Program-made: the position numbers and the translations under genes
Part shown: positions 21,017 to 31,458 of the stretch, piece by piece
Numbering within the stretch: the stretch's first letter is position 1
Layout: each line of letters starts with the position of its first letter
The notes under the pieces: model-generated
Seen by the model: only the letters and a program-made list of their open reading frames with translations
What the model was told of the DNA's origin: nothing
The model's database searches: none
Assembly: GCA_027919835.1 (NCBI GenBank)
Contig: JANVFP010000014.1
Coordinates: 744,001 to 808,000, forward strand
DNA: 64,000 nucleotides
Source of the DNA: Lentinula raphanica
Taxonomy: Eukaryota > Basidiomycota > Agaricomycetes > Agaricales > Omphalotaceae
Reading direction: 5' to 3'

Positions 21017-21812
21017 TCAAGTGATCCACTCCATTCTCAAAATTCTGTCGAGAGCAGGCGTGGTTCGAACAAATAATCGACCATAATCTCGAAAGTAATT
21101 ATCCGTATTCAGCCCCAGCAGTAAACTCTTGACGAAGTTCTTATTCGTCGGAGAGAGGTCTCTATCGATCAAACCCTCGAGTTTCAAATCGATTCTTCCA
21201 CCCATTTTGAAGAGCGAATTCGCCACGTATTGGTCGGGGAGTTGGATGTAGCCGACCAGTGTCCAATCTGCAACGTTGTAAATGCGATTGCTGTTCAAGG
21301 TAGGATTGATGACCTTGAACCATTCTCCCTTGTATTGTAGGATGGGTGATTGTGTGTGTTGTATACGGACGCCGGACATGAGGTCGTGCGCTTCCTCGTC
21401 CGTCAACTTCCGTGATCTGTAGTATACCCGATCATAAAAGTGGACATCGTCGCCTCCGAATTCAACATATGACAAGCCCGTAGGAAGTCCCTTGTTATCC
21501 AGATGTGAAACCCAGATAGCGATATCCGTGCGAACTGCAAACAGCAAAAATCAACATCGACGATACATGTCTGATATGCCACATAAATGACGCACGTGGA
21601 AATCCTGACTCGAACTCTTCAGGGGTTGGGGGAGGATCTGGGCGGGTTGGGGATGGGGGAGGCTCTGTGCGGGATCGGGGTGGAGGAGGGACTGGGTGGG
21701 ATGGAGAGGATTTCATAGGTAGTGTAATCGCTACGTCGAGGATGGCGGCAACGAAAACCAGAAGGAGTCCGAGTTTGGACGGGCAAAACCGGGGTATTGT
21801 GAGGAGCGCCAT
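21017..21812 (-). CDS. Secreted protein of unknown family, paralogue 2
   Basis: Two exons, about 244 aa, from ATG 21812 to the stop at 21017. The signal peptide MALLTIPRFCPSKLGLLLVF is followed by a strongly proline-rich linker (PPPPRSRTEPPPSPTRPDPP). After a 61-nt intron (gtgcgt..tttgcag) comes the mature domain: IAIWVSHLDNKGLPTG, EFGGDDV, YRSRKLTDEEAHDL, WTLVGYIQLPDQY and SPTNKNFVKSLLLGL. Motif order and length match paralogue 1, with moderate sequence divergence and no frame damage, so both copies appear to be maintained genes. No cysteines are seen in the mature part. Family and function are not recognised; extracellular location is inferred from the signal peptide. Confidence 0.72.
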
Positions 21813-22570
21813 GGAACTGAAGGAACAGAGTCAAAACCTAATAATCTTTTCTTCGCCGGCGAAGAACAGAGTTTCTTTGGTCGAAGGTGGACGGTGACCA
21901 AAAGGGAGAAGAAAGGTATCAAAAAATCATTGAAGAGGACGTACACGAAATGCTGCCTCGGAAAAGTGGATTTCTATTCAATTCAGGCGCTATTGACAGC
22001 AAAGACGGCGAGCGTAAAACTTGAGTTCTGGTATAGTGACAATGAGCTCGTTAGTGCACAAGATCTCAACAAAGAACTCAACAACATACAGGAGGGTTGT
22101 GTTGATAACGATGGTTGGGAGCTTGCTAGCAAATTCCTGACTACCGGAGCCTTAAGAACGGAGGTGTAAGCGGCTTCGAAGTGGTGAAGATCGCAAGAGG
22201 ATGCGAATTGGTAGAGATTCGGTCGCTTCTATGCTGAGGGAGAGAGGAAAACTTGATTGAGATGGTGACAGTAAGTTCAACAGTGGGACTGGTTTGATGA
22301 AGCGAGCGACGTACTGAAGTCTGAAGCGTTTCGATACAAAGATGGTAGGAATTTGCCAGCAAATTCCTAACTACCAGAGCCTTGAGAAGAGAGGTCGAAC
22401 GTTATGTTGAAAGCTTAATCGAAGCTGAATCAGGGCACCGTATACAGACAAGGTAATGTCAGAGAGATCATACCGAGCTATCGCGGATTTTCGAAAGTGG
22501 AGCGAAGAAGTGGTCGTCAAAAGAAAGGATGCGAACTGACGATGGCCGATGGGGAGTCCCGTCAGCAAGA
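21017..22570. repeat. Tandem duplication unit 2 (secreted-protein gene plus 5' flank)
   Basis: Second copy of the unit at 18655-20330. It sits inside the methyltransferase-promoter-kinesin duplication block: methyltransferase fragment A ends at its left edge, and promoter/kinesin fragment A begins just after its right edge. Confidence 0.65.
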
Positions 22571-22659
22571 TGCTCATGAGTCATACTCGTTGGTGTTTGA
22601 ACGTTTATCCATCAGGCGGTTGAGAGATTTGTTGCAAACGCGCGAGTGTTCCGCTGTGT

Positions 22660-23150
22660 AGCGTCTACTATGTAACGCGTTTGAGGTCATTGTGTGCATC
22701 GACGGGAACGTTGTACTTGGAAAGAAGTACATAGGAGAGGATTGCAAGCTATGTAGCGAAGCGTGTCGAGTTTGCGAGGTGGACCAGGACCGGACCAGGA
22801 AACTTGGAAGTTGGAAGTTGGAAGTCAAAATGTCGGAGTTACATCACGTGGCAGTTTTAATCACTTGAATTTTGCCGAACCTTGCCGAACCGACTTTGTC
22901 TTCGACCATCTCTACCGTTTATCCTTCCAGATTCTCCTGGCTTGGGTTTTTGCTAGATACTTGTGGCTGTTATGGCGCCATGTCAGTGCAGTGCGGACTG
23001 TGGCACGTCTGCAGCCTCAACTTCCTGGCAAAGTTTGCCACGGCGGTGGTTCGTTTCACCTTGGCCTGGAATTCTCCGCTTTAAAGGACGCGCCCCTACG
23101 CGCCCTCCTCTAGCCTGATGCAGCATTATCTTTTCCAGAATCCACTCTGT
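22660..23150 (+). pseudogene. Kinesin promoter and 5' end, decayed copy A
   Basis: The part near 22675-22790 matches the divergent promoter at 37490-37640 (for example aacgcgtttgaggtc, gtgcatcgac and tttgcgaggtg). The part near 22900-23140 matches the kinesin 5' end: ctctaccgtttatccttccag upstream, the ATG context, then gtggcacgtctgc, ttcctggcaaagtttgc and the region ending at cgtattgccc. Small indels shift the frame just after the ATG, and the motor domain is absent, so no kinesin can be made. Confidence 0.75.
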
Positions 23151-23259
23151 CTATTGCCTGGGGAGCTTGTTCTTGTATTTCCCTGTGCTACAAGTCTGCG
23201 ACAAGCACTCCACTCCACGATGAAAAGCGCGATAGGCTGCTGGCGTGTTCACGTATAGA

Positions 23260-24090
23260 TACAAATTGATTCAATCTGCTGATTGGTCTTCTGTAACTCA
23301 CCCACATCTAAGTTCTTTCCAAGGACAAGCAATACTAGGTCATTGGACGATGCGTGTACATCTGGTCAACAAGCGCACCGGTTCGTGAAGCACTATGATC
23401 TCTCTCTTGTGCTGTTCTGACCAGAGTGTTAGAGGCACGCCGCACAAATTGATGAAGCTGTCCTAACGATCATGGAGGTTTGCAAATTATCTCGCACAAC
23501 CTTCAATTGTTGATTGATATGATCACCCGTCGACCTGCAGAAGTTGCCACCAGTTGCCACCGAATGCGGGTCGGACTGCTCCCGTATTGTCTATCAGCCT
23601 ACGTTGGGAACCAGGCAAATCATCATGGGCAACGTACGTTGTGTATTCAGGACATCACGCCGCCTCCTTGCTCTCATGACCGTATAGAAAAGAACGAAGG
23701 ACTCACTGCGAGAACCCAGCTTTGACCAATTCTTCTCTGCCACGTCTCCCCAGACTCACAAGTTTGGGGCAGAGGTTTGCTTGTATACTTATCATGTTTC
23801 CTTTGGAGTCCGAGTTCGTCTGTTCTCAAGTGAAGAATGTTGTCGACCAAGTCAAAGCCAAACATGGACTTTCTTCCTTGCGTGTATCTGAGTACGTGTC
23901 CTTCATTCATTAGAGATAAGATACACCATTCGATTGACAATAGGTGCCTATAGATACATTTAACATGACCATAGTGTTCGCAGCTCGCAACTTCGAGAAG
24001 CGCGCCGCGTGGATATACGTGCATATTGTACAAGTATCCAACCGGCTGCTGAGAAGGAAAGGGATAGGATGTTGCTCTGATTACTCAGAG
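23260..24090 (+). pseudogene. Acetyltransferase, decayed copy A
   Basis: Parts of the GNAT-like gene at 16844-17925 are recognisable in order: gacgatgcgtgtacatctgg, the IDEAV segment, the region around ggcaacgtacgttgtgt, the segment coding KHGLSS (at about 23865), and the segment around gctcgcaacttcgagaag. Indels and stops break every exon, and large segments are missing. It follows kinesin fragment A, an order not seen in the parent loci. Confidence 0.72.
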
Positions 24091-24206
24091 TGCCGAAATT
24101 GAATTATTGTGGAGAGAGATGGAAAAATGACTGTGAGTAGTAGTACCTTTGAGTGAGATGTAAAACATACTGATACTATGGAACAGCGTACCAAGATCCA
24201 TTGAGT

Positions 24207-24602
24207 TTACTCATATATATAAACACTTGGTTTCCCATCATACCCAATTGCTTCAGCTATGGCATTGATTGTCTCCTGTGGAATATCGAGACCTGCACCG
24301 GGTTTGACATTCCTCATGAGGACAATGCAGTTCTGATATTCATCTTGTTCAGGCGTGCTAAAGACTGGACGTGGTCGTGCTCCAAGTCGATTTGGGTGTC
24401 GACTGTAAATGACTTCATTTGCTTTGCACGTCAAATCTACACTTGCCATGTTTGCAGCCGTCAACGATGCTTCATGAGAGAAGCCTGGTTCGTCTCTGTG
24501 TGGGTCATTGGCCATCATTTCAGCGTATATTCTCTTGTAAACTTCAAGTGTTTCAAGGAATGCATCGGGTAGTAGTATACCGAAGACTCGTTCTTTGTAC
24601 AT
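24207..24602 (-). CDS. Unknown 131-codon ORF, copy A
   Basis: An open frame of 131 codons starting MYKERVFGILLPDAF and ending GYDGKPSVYIYE. The same ORF occurs at 31459-31854 with about 89% protein identity (14 differences by eye) and in broken form at 27206-27608. The protein is soluble-looking, with no signal peptide, no membrane segment and few cysteines; I do not recognise the family. The ATG is preceded by ttcccag on the coding strand, so it could be the start of a second exon. A TATA-like box that sits 65-95 bp upstream in the other copies is displaced by about 2.1 kb here, because an AT-rich element has inserted at 24656. Confidence 0.5.
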   Translation of the reverse strand: MYKERVFGILLPDAFLETLEVYKRIYAEMMANDPHRDEPGFSHEASLTAANMASVDLTCKANEVIYSRHPNRLGARPRPVFSTPEQDEYQNCIVLMRNVKPGAGLDIPQETINAIAEAIGYDGKPSVYIYE

Positions 24603-24655
24603 CTGGGAAATATGCAGGTGGATATGAGTGATATAGGCTGATGCAGAGCTAGGCT

Positions 24656-26736
24656 GAGTGTGAGCAAATTACCTTACCTTGGCTACCTTGGCTACCTTGA
24701 CTCACCAAAAATTATGTGATACCTACCTTGACTACCTTTTCCCACACCCTGGCAAATTACCTTGTACCTTCATATTCCTTGGATGCAGTAACACACATTC
24801 AGGACAGGACTCATACTGGTTCTACTGCATGTAACATTGCCCATTACTCAGTCAAATTCATACCTGCTCTGATGTCAGACTTTTCAGTGGCCAATCTCAC
24901 AATTATGAACAAATATATTGATAATTATGAGATCACAAGAGGTAACCTAAGTACAGTACTACAGCTACTAGTTATATATATACTAACCAATAAATCTATC
25001 ACTGCTTCTGCTATCCATTGACTGCTTCTTCTTCCTGCAATTTATTGGTCCTTTTGGTTCTCTTCATTATATCAGCACTAAATTTTGTTGTTTCTCTTGA
25101 TGTTGTTGAAGTAAACATTAGATTCTAGTCTGTTAGCTAAGAGCCTGAGCAACCAGGCCATCAGCAAAACCTGGGTTTTGCCTTCCAGCATTCCCAGCAG
25201 TATATTGTGCTTGACAGTGCTGGACAGCATTGAATAGGTCTAAGACCAGTCTGTTGTTGTTCAAGCCTTTGGACCAAACCAGGGATGCCATACTGAATTG
25301 AGTCCTCACTTTCAGCTACAATTACTTCATGAGTTTTGATGTTCATTTGCTGAGCCTTCAGTGTCTTTCTGGGCATTCTTCTGAAATTATATCTCTTTAA
25401 AATTGGAGTACATAAGTATCTCGCACATTTTCAAGGATTTTTTCTTTGCAGGTACACATAGTGGTATTAGATTTGGACAGATATATGGACATATCTTGTG
25501 TATTGGAATATCTAAACATTTGGTATTCTGGCTGTATACAGACTAGAGGAAGTGGTAGCTGATTTGCTTCTGTCTAGACAGCCCAGTGAAGGTATCAGGC
25601 CCCAGAGTGGTTTGGAACTCGAGTTATATAGTACCAGTGATGAATTTTTTCCATATATGTATTCAAGCTCCAGCTATTGTAGAATTCCCCTCAGAATGCT
25701 TCATTGTTCTGAGGGTACATCTATGTCTTGCTCTACTTATCTTATATATTCATACTTACATCTACCTGTACTAGTTTGTGTACTCACTTAGGCTACAGAT
25801 AACAGAATGCCATGGTAGACCATAGGTCCAGCTGAATGTAATTTGGACATGAATAATAATTGCAAAGTGGTTACTTAGCTCAGGGATTCCCTCAAGTGAC
25901 ATGAGTAAGTCATAGATTCGAAGGAAAAAGTTACTTTACATCAGACATGATCACTAGCAAAATGAAGTCATCTATAGACAATCTAAGAGTAAGTATGAGA
26001 TATCAATAGCATATGATGTTGAGTAGGAAGGGATCAAAGACAAGTGTCAGTTGACAATGAGTGCTCTGCTGCACAAAAGAATTCTTCATCATTCTAAGGT
26101 TGTTGTGTATTCATGTACTAATGAAAATAACAAAACATATTCTTTATATGAATATGTATAAGAATTATGAATATATTCTCAAGAATAATGATTCTAAAGA
26201 CTCCTATTATAACTACTTACCTTTGTGACGTTTGTCTATCCCTGAACTTAATATAAACATTACTTTCAGATAGACTTTCATGATGATTATTTTTGTCTAC
26301 ATTTCTGCAATTATCACAGACATTCTCTTAAAATATTCTCAAAGACTTTTTATCATAATTGTTTTTGTCTACATGCCTTATAATCATCATAGGCTGGAAT
26401 TATTATAGTAGGTTCTGTGGTGTAATTTGAGTAAAATGTGGTGCTGGAATAGTATAATAGCAAAGAAGATGTAAAATCTAGTGGAACATGACTGAGAAGA
26501 AAAGATAGTGGCAGTTGGAAAGAAACAGGAGTAATGCAAATTGCAAAATAATGGTGCTAATATTGTTTCGAGCTCCGCTACCTTGGCCTAACCTTAGCCG
26601 GACCTTGGCCGAAACTCCGCTACCTTGGCCGGACCTTGGCCGAACCTTGGAAGTACGCACCCAAGGTAATTTAGTAAGGCCAAGGTAAGGCCAGGTAAGG
26701 TCAGGTCAGGTACGGTAAGGTAATTTGGTAGCCACC
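24656..26736. mobile_element. AT-rich non-autonomous DNA transposon (2.08 kb) with 9-bp target duplication
   Basis: The flanks share agctaggct at 24647-24655 and 26737-26745. Joining them across the insertion restores the continuous sequence seen in the uninterrupted copy B (gcagagctagactc.. at about 31897). The ends carry imperfect inverted repeats containing caaattaccttacc. Many short subterminal repeats (taccttggc/ggaccttggcc) lie at 24670-24760 and 26570-26730. No ORF resembling a transposase is present, and the interior is markedly AT-rich. An 8-9 bp duplication with subterminal repeats fits hAT-like or MULE-like non-autonomous elements; I cannot decide which. Confidence 0.75.
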
Positions 26737-26744
26737 AGCTAGGC

Positions 26745-26830
26745 TCGAGCTGGGGGTATTTATATGGATATGAGCATGGAAACAGGTTTCGGAAACTCAG
26801 ATTGCAGGACTGGGGTGTCAGCACATGTCA
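26745..26830 (-). promoter_or_regulatory. Displaced promoter-like region of ORF-131 copy A
   Basis: The stretch gggggtatttatatggatatgagc..., followed by ggaaacaggtttc, matches the upstream regions of the other ORF copies (27665-27720 and 31945-31990), where it contains the TATA-like atataaat on the minus strand. Here it lies beyond the 2.08 kb insertion from its ORF. Confidence 0.5.
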
Positions 26831-26934
26831 GCAACAGGTGGCACCATGCAGTGTGCATGCATACTATTACATAGCTTGATACCGTTACAGTATGTTCTGA
26901 CCAGCTCTGCTCGTGATGTACTTAGTCTAGGATA

Positions 26935-27095
26935 CAATTGAAATGAAGATAATGCTTGCAGCCCGCAACTTCGAGAGGCGTGCCGCGTGCCAGATATGAA
27001 ATACTGTATATGTGCATATTGTACAAGTATCTAGCCAGCTGCTGAGAAGGGACGGCATAGGATGCTGCTCTGATTACTCAGAGTGCCGAAATTGG
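26935..27095 (+). pseudogene. Acetyltransferase 3' fragment, decayed copy C
   Basis: Matches copies A and B (and more distantly the parent) around gcccgcaacttcgagaggcgtgccgcgtg and ctgattactcagagtgccgaaattg, the segment coding LITQSAE in the parent. Only the end of the gene is present, directly before ORF-131 copy C. Confidence 0.65.
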
Positions 27096-27205
27096 ATTAT
27101 TGTGGAGAGAGGTGGAACAAAGACTGTAAGTAGTACCTTTGAGTGATATTTAAAACATACTGATGCTATGGAATGGCAGCGTACCAGGATCATCCATTGA
27201 GAAAG

Positions 27206-27608
27206 TTAGTCAAGCCTATAAACACTCGGTTTCCCATCATACCCAATTGCTTCAGCTATAGCGTCGATTGTCTCCTGTGGAATATCCAGACCTGCACCGG
27301 GTTTGACATTCCTCATCAGGACAATGCAGTTCTGATATTCAATTCGTGGAGACGTGATCAAGACTGTAAGCGGTTGTGCTGCAGGTCGATTTGGATGTCG
27401 GCTGAGAAGGATTTCATTCACTTTGAAGTTTGCACGTCAAATTGACATTTGCCACATTGGTAGCTATCAGCCATGCATCATGAGGGAAGTTTGGTTGATT
27501 TCTTCGTGGGTGGTTTGCCATCGCTCTAGCATATGCTTTCTTGTAAAATTCGTGTTGTTCAAGGAAGGTGTCGGGCAGTAGTATGCCGCAAACTCGTTCT
27601 TTGTACAT
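27206..27608 (-). pseudogene. Unknown 131-codon ORF, copy C, frameshifted
   Basis: The first half (MYKERVCGILLPDTF...) and the second half (...ILLSRHPNRPAAQ, ending GYDGKPSVYRLD) lie in different frames. The shift is near 27420, where extra bases follow the NLTCK segment relative to copies A and B. A TATA-like atataaat lies about 65 bp upstream (about 27668). Confidence 0.75.
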
Positions 27609-27829
27609 CTGGGAAATACGCTGGTGGTAGAAGTGGACGGGTTAGTGCATAGCTAAGCTCTGCAGAAGTACAGTATTTATATGAATCCGAGTGCGGGAAC
27701 AGGTTCCCTGAGGAACTCGGATCGCAAGACTTGGGTGCCAGCAACAGGTGGCAATCTGCACGCATAGCTCGATGACCCTGCATAGTGGAAGCTAGTAAAA
27801 GGTGATTCACTCTGTTAGAGACCAGAGTG

Positions 27830-28060
27830 TAATCGGGTAAAACAATGTTAAATGTTTCTGGCCGCGGTCATAAGCTTGTGTTTGCGACGCGACGTTCAAG
27901 ACGTTTGTGGCCGCAAATTTCCGCTGATTCAAGAGAAGTTCGAAACATGCCATGGACCCACTGATCATGAGGTGCGAGTAAAGAGTGGTTGTGTTCGAAG
28001 CAATTGCTTGGCTCGGAATGCTGACTTTCCGATGCATAGGAGATCGTCCACTTCGTTATC
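27830..28060 (-). repeat. Inverted copy of the 34980-35210 segment
   Basis: On the minus strand this reads as a diverged copy of 34980-35210. Both encode the fragment DLLCIGKSAxRAExx, then a segment around SMAC. The two copies are in opposite orientation. No complete gene is visible at either site, so this may be a relic of a lost gene. Confidence 0.6.
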
Positions 28061-28064
28061 TTCG

Positions 28065-28330
28065 GACTGCAAGTTTTCTGACGTTCGTCCATTAGAACAG
28101 AGTCGCAGACATACACAGTGTTTTTCACAACTTGATGTGCATCGTGTAGCACGCGCGCGTTCAGCGCCGCAGTTACTGTGTGCTTTGAACCGTTCTGCTC
28201 GTGATGTACAGTGTTCATGTATGCAGAAATTTCTACCCAACCAGCTGGGTCGTAGGAAAACGAAATCAGAAACCAAGTTACGTGCTGGAAAAGCGAAAAC
28301 CTCAGCTTACCTCGCTCATGAGTCATTCCT
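28065..28330. repeat. 3' flank of methyltransferase, duplicated copy
   Basis: Nearly identical to 35990-36270 (landmarks: ctcgtgatgtacagtgttcatg, ccagctgggtcgtagg, gcgaaaacctcagcttacctcgctc). Marks the left end of duplication block B. Confidence 0.8.
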
Positions 28331-28374
28331 CTCTTCTGAAGCTCTCATCAATCTCATCCTTCAAACTACCCCTC

Positions 28375-29460
28375 ACTCAAGCATCGGACAACACGGCGAC
28401 AACCCTCAACCTCACATAAACCACCGCCCAATTCCCATTCCCATCCTGACAATCAACCCGACACATCTCTTCGACCTCTCTCATCACCGCCTCCGCCTCC
28501 CCATCGGATAAATCCTTCAACCACGATCCTCGAACGAAGGTGCTCAACCAGCCATAGAGGCCGGCTTCAAGAGGCGTGAGTCGTGGGGTGATCATGAGAG
28601 ATATATGGGAGACGGTGAAGCCTTCTGCTTGGAGAAGCTTTGAGTAGAAGATGAAAAGTAATGAGATAAGTACTAGAGTATGAGGATAGATTGACAGACT
28701 CACTTTAGAGTATTCCTCGGGAGACGGAAAGAACCATGGGTCACACTCTGTTCCGTCGTATCCTTTGGATTTGAGCACAGTCTTCAAGGCTGAACGGACC
28801 CCTATGAATAAAATCGTCAGTGTTTCCATTACTCCTCCTCCTTCAACTTCGACGAATAGCTCACTTACCGATACAGTTCAGAAATCCTCCCATTTCACCT
28901 ACGAGCCTCCCACCGTCACTCTTGAGAATCTTCTTCGCGGACTTGATGACCCCGGCTGGGTCGCGTTTGCACCAATGTAATGTCGCGTTGGTGAACACGG
29001 CATCAAACCCTTCCCTAGGTCCGCCGTATTCGCCAGGAGGTGGAAAGGTGAAGTCTTGGATGTCGCAAACGAACGCTTCCATTAACCCTTTGGTCCTCGC
29101 TTTTTCGACCTGTGAATCAAAAATTAAGGAAGAATATCGATCAGACGCAAGGCTTTTGCAATTAACTGAGGATGAGGACTGCACTACGAACCATACTTTC
29201 ACTGAAATCAGCCGCAGCGACATACCCTCCTTCCTTTTGCTTGACAGCTTTCTCGATCGTGACACTGACTTGTCCACTTCCACATCCGAAATCAACGATC
29301 TTTTCTCCAGGTTTAGCCGCTAGGAGCTCGAACGGGAGACGTATAAGTGGTTGAACAAACGAAATTCGGATTATTGTTGTAGAGCGCAGAAGAATCTTGT
29401 GAGAACGATGCATCTGACGAGGTAGATGGTGGAGGTTCCTTTGCTGGGTTGACGGTCATC
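28375..29460 (-). pseudogene. Methyltransferase, decayed copy B
   Basis: Close copy of the gene at 36341-37443. It keeps the glycine-rich VDFGCGSGQVS motif I, the AFVCDIQDFTFPPP segment and the C-terminal exon. Compared with the parent, a 2-nt loss near 29328 (ctcgaacggg against ctcaagaacggg) and loss of the GWSA codons shift the frame between the start (MTVNPAKEPPP) and motif I. A full-length protein would therefore not be made without an unusual start. Start codon, intron positions and the right-hand flank are otherwise conserved. Confidence 0.78.
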
Positions 29461-29538
29461 GTATTGGTGGATGGACGGGATATTGGTCGATATCCTTGAG
29501 CTTTGACGCGTTTGAGGTCGGCTGATTGTGCATCAACG

Positions 29539-29950
29539 CAGACGTTGTTGCGAGCGAAGCGAAGCAACTGGGTTCACGTGGACCGCGTAGAGTGTGGTCT
29601 GAGTTTGTACTTGTTTGTAGTTTGCGTGACACCGATAACTTTCGCTCTTTTTGACATAAATGCGTCGTTTCTCGTTCAGATTTTGGTCTCTTCTTCTTAT
29701 GCTCTCAAAGGATGCTCACCTCAACTACTCGAACTAGGTTATGCGCTTTTGAACGGTGTAATGAGGTTAAATTTTGATCCTTCTGCAGCTAGTAGGGAGA
29801 AACCGGGAACATGACGCGTATGGTGAGTTCAATACTTTTTCTACTCTTCTTCTACTAACGTAGTATATCTTTCAGAGTGCCAGATTGGCCTTGTATCAAC
29901 TAGGATTAAGCTTCGCGAGCACATCACCGTGCTACGGTGAATACCTTGTA
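29539..29950 (+). mobile_element. Dispersed repeat inserted in duplicated promoter (copy 1)
   Basis: The duplicated promoter of block B is interrupted after cgcagacgttgt and resumes at about 29951 with ttgtaccgacatggaaag, as judged from copy A (22700-22740) and the parent (37570-37590). The insert begins tgcgagcgaagcgaagcaac and matches 63804-64000 for about 200 bp. A degenerate relative lies at 45470-45525. It contains an intron-like piece (gtgagt..ctttcag, 29822-29877). Class unknown; a SINE or a small non-autonomous element is possible. Exact ends are uncertain. Confidence 0.55.
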
Positions 29951-29999
29951 CCGACATGGAAAGAAGTAGGAACGTTTTTTGCAAGCTATCGGAGCGTGT

Positions 30000-30375
30000 C
30001 AAAATTTGCGAGGTGGAAGTTGGTGGAGAGCTGTGGAAGGCTGTGGAGAGTCGGAATGTCGGAGTTACAATTCCGGGGTTCGACACGTTCAAACTTCGTC
30101 TTCGACTATCTCTACCTTTCATCCTTCCAGATTCTCCTGCTTGGCTTACCGCTCGAAACTTGTGGCAATCAACAGCGCCAGGTAAGCTGCAGTGTGTATC
30201 GTGGCACGTCGGCGGCCTCCCTTTCCCGGCGAAGTTTGCGACGACGGCGTTTGTTCCATCTCTCATTACACACCAGTAACCTTGGTCCTGGAATTCTCGT
30301 CTCAAAGAACGTCTCTTCATCTAGTCTAACCTAGCATTGTCCTTTCCAGAATCCACTCTGTCTATTGCCTAAGGA
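30000..30375 (+). pseudogene. Kinesin promoter and 5' end, decayed copy B
   Basis: Matches the promoter (tttgcgaggtgg..gtcggagtta) and first kinesin coding sequence (cgtggcacgtc, cccggcgaagtttgcgacgacggcgtt, ccttggtcctgg). The kinesin ATG is lost, frameshifts follow, and the copy ends near the codons for YCP (about 30370). The rest of the motor is absent. Confidence 0.75.
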
Positions 30376-30770
30376 ATTACACCGTTCTTCAAGTATTTTG
30401 TTGTGCTGTGACAAGCACTCCACTCCGCGATGAAAAGCGCGATAGGCAGCGTAGCCTGCTGCCGTAGCTGTCAATGGTGTGTTCGCGTATAGATGTGTCC
30501 CATTCCTGCGCACGAGTATACGCTTCTCGTTCCCCCTCCTTTAACACTGCCGTTTCTGCCCTATGTCTACTGTCTACCTTATGTACTATTCACAGATGAT
30601 CAATTAGCGGGTTAGATCAATATGATGCTGAGAAAAGGACTACACCTTTCAACGCAGCGTCCAGAACGCAGATAGTGATCAGTTGACAAGTGCATAGTTC
30701 TCATGGAAATGGGAGGGTTGGGTGTTTTCTGAGAGCGGCGAAAGAAAAAATCGACTCGGAGCATCCAGGG
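30376..30770. other. Spacer of duplication block B
   Basis: No gene seen. The part at 30400-30495 (tgacaagcactccactccgcgatgaaaagcgcgataggc..) matches 23195-23260 in block A, so it belongs to the duplicated unit. The rest looks unique. Confidence 0.5.
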
Positions 30771-30789
30771 TAGTCCAGATAGGAGGCAG

Positions 30790-31345
30790 CTCACCCACAC
30801 ATTGCAGAAATTGAGGAGTCCGTGAGTCGTGACGAATTGTTTCAATGGGAGCGATCGCGAGAATCTCGAGTTATACGCGAAAGCCATGGTGCAAGATGCC
30901 AATTTGATGGGTCACATATTCATTGCCACCGAATGCGGGTTGGCCTGCCCCCGTAAGTAATATCTATAAGCCTGCGTTGGAACCAGATAATTCATTATTG
31001 GTAACGTACGTTGTGTATCCAGGACATCACGCCGCCTCCTTGCTCCCATGACCGTATAGAAAAGAACGAAGAACTCAAGTGAAAAAATGATGTTATCGAC
31101 CAAGTCAAAGCCAAACATGGACTTTCTTCCTTGTGTGTCTGAGTATGTGTCCTTAATTCATTAGAAATGAGATGCAGCGTTTATTTGACAATAGGTGCCT
31201 ATAGATACATTTTTACATGAACATAATGCTCACAGCCCGCAACTTCGAGAGGCGTGCTGCGTGGATATATGTGCATATTGTACAAGTCTCTAACCGGCTG
31301 CTGAGAAGGAAAGGGATAGGATGTTGCTCTGATTACTCAGAGTTC
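30790..31345 (+). pseudogene. Acetyltransferase, decayed copy B
   Basis: Recognisable segments of the GNAT-like gene: the part coding YAKAMVQDANLMGH and IFIATE (near perfect), the gtacgttgtgt intron edge, the KHGLSS segment, and the gcccgcaacttcgagagg and ctgattactcagag segments. Several exon pieces are missing, including the central WATKEQ and PDTRKFW segments, and frames are broken. Lies between kinesin fragment B and ORF-131 copy B, as in block A. Confidence 0.75.
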
Positions 31346-31458
31346 CGAGATTGAATTATTGTGGAGAGAGGTGGAAAAAAGACTGTAAGTAGTAGTACCT
31401 TTGAGTGAGATATAAAACATACTGATGCTATGGAACAGCGTACCAAGATCCATTGAGT

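Noticed and set aside
18690..21070. ttcgaac-like sequences near 18695 and 21062 as tRNA B boxes
   Set aside because: They lie inside the secreted-protein coding exons on the other strand, and no A box or cloverleaf could be drawn around them.
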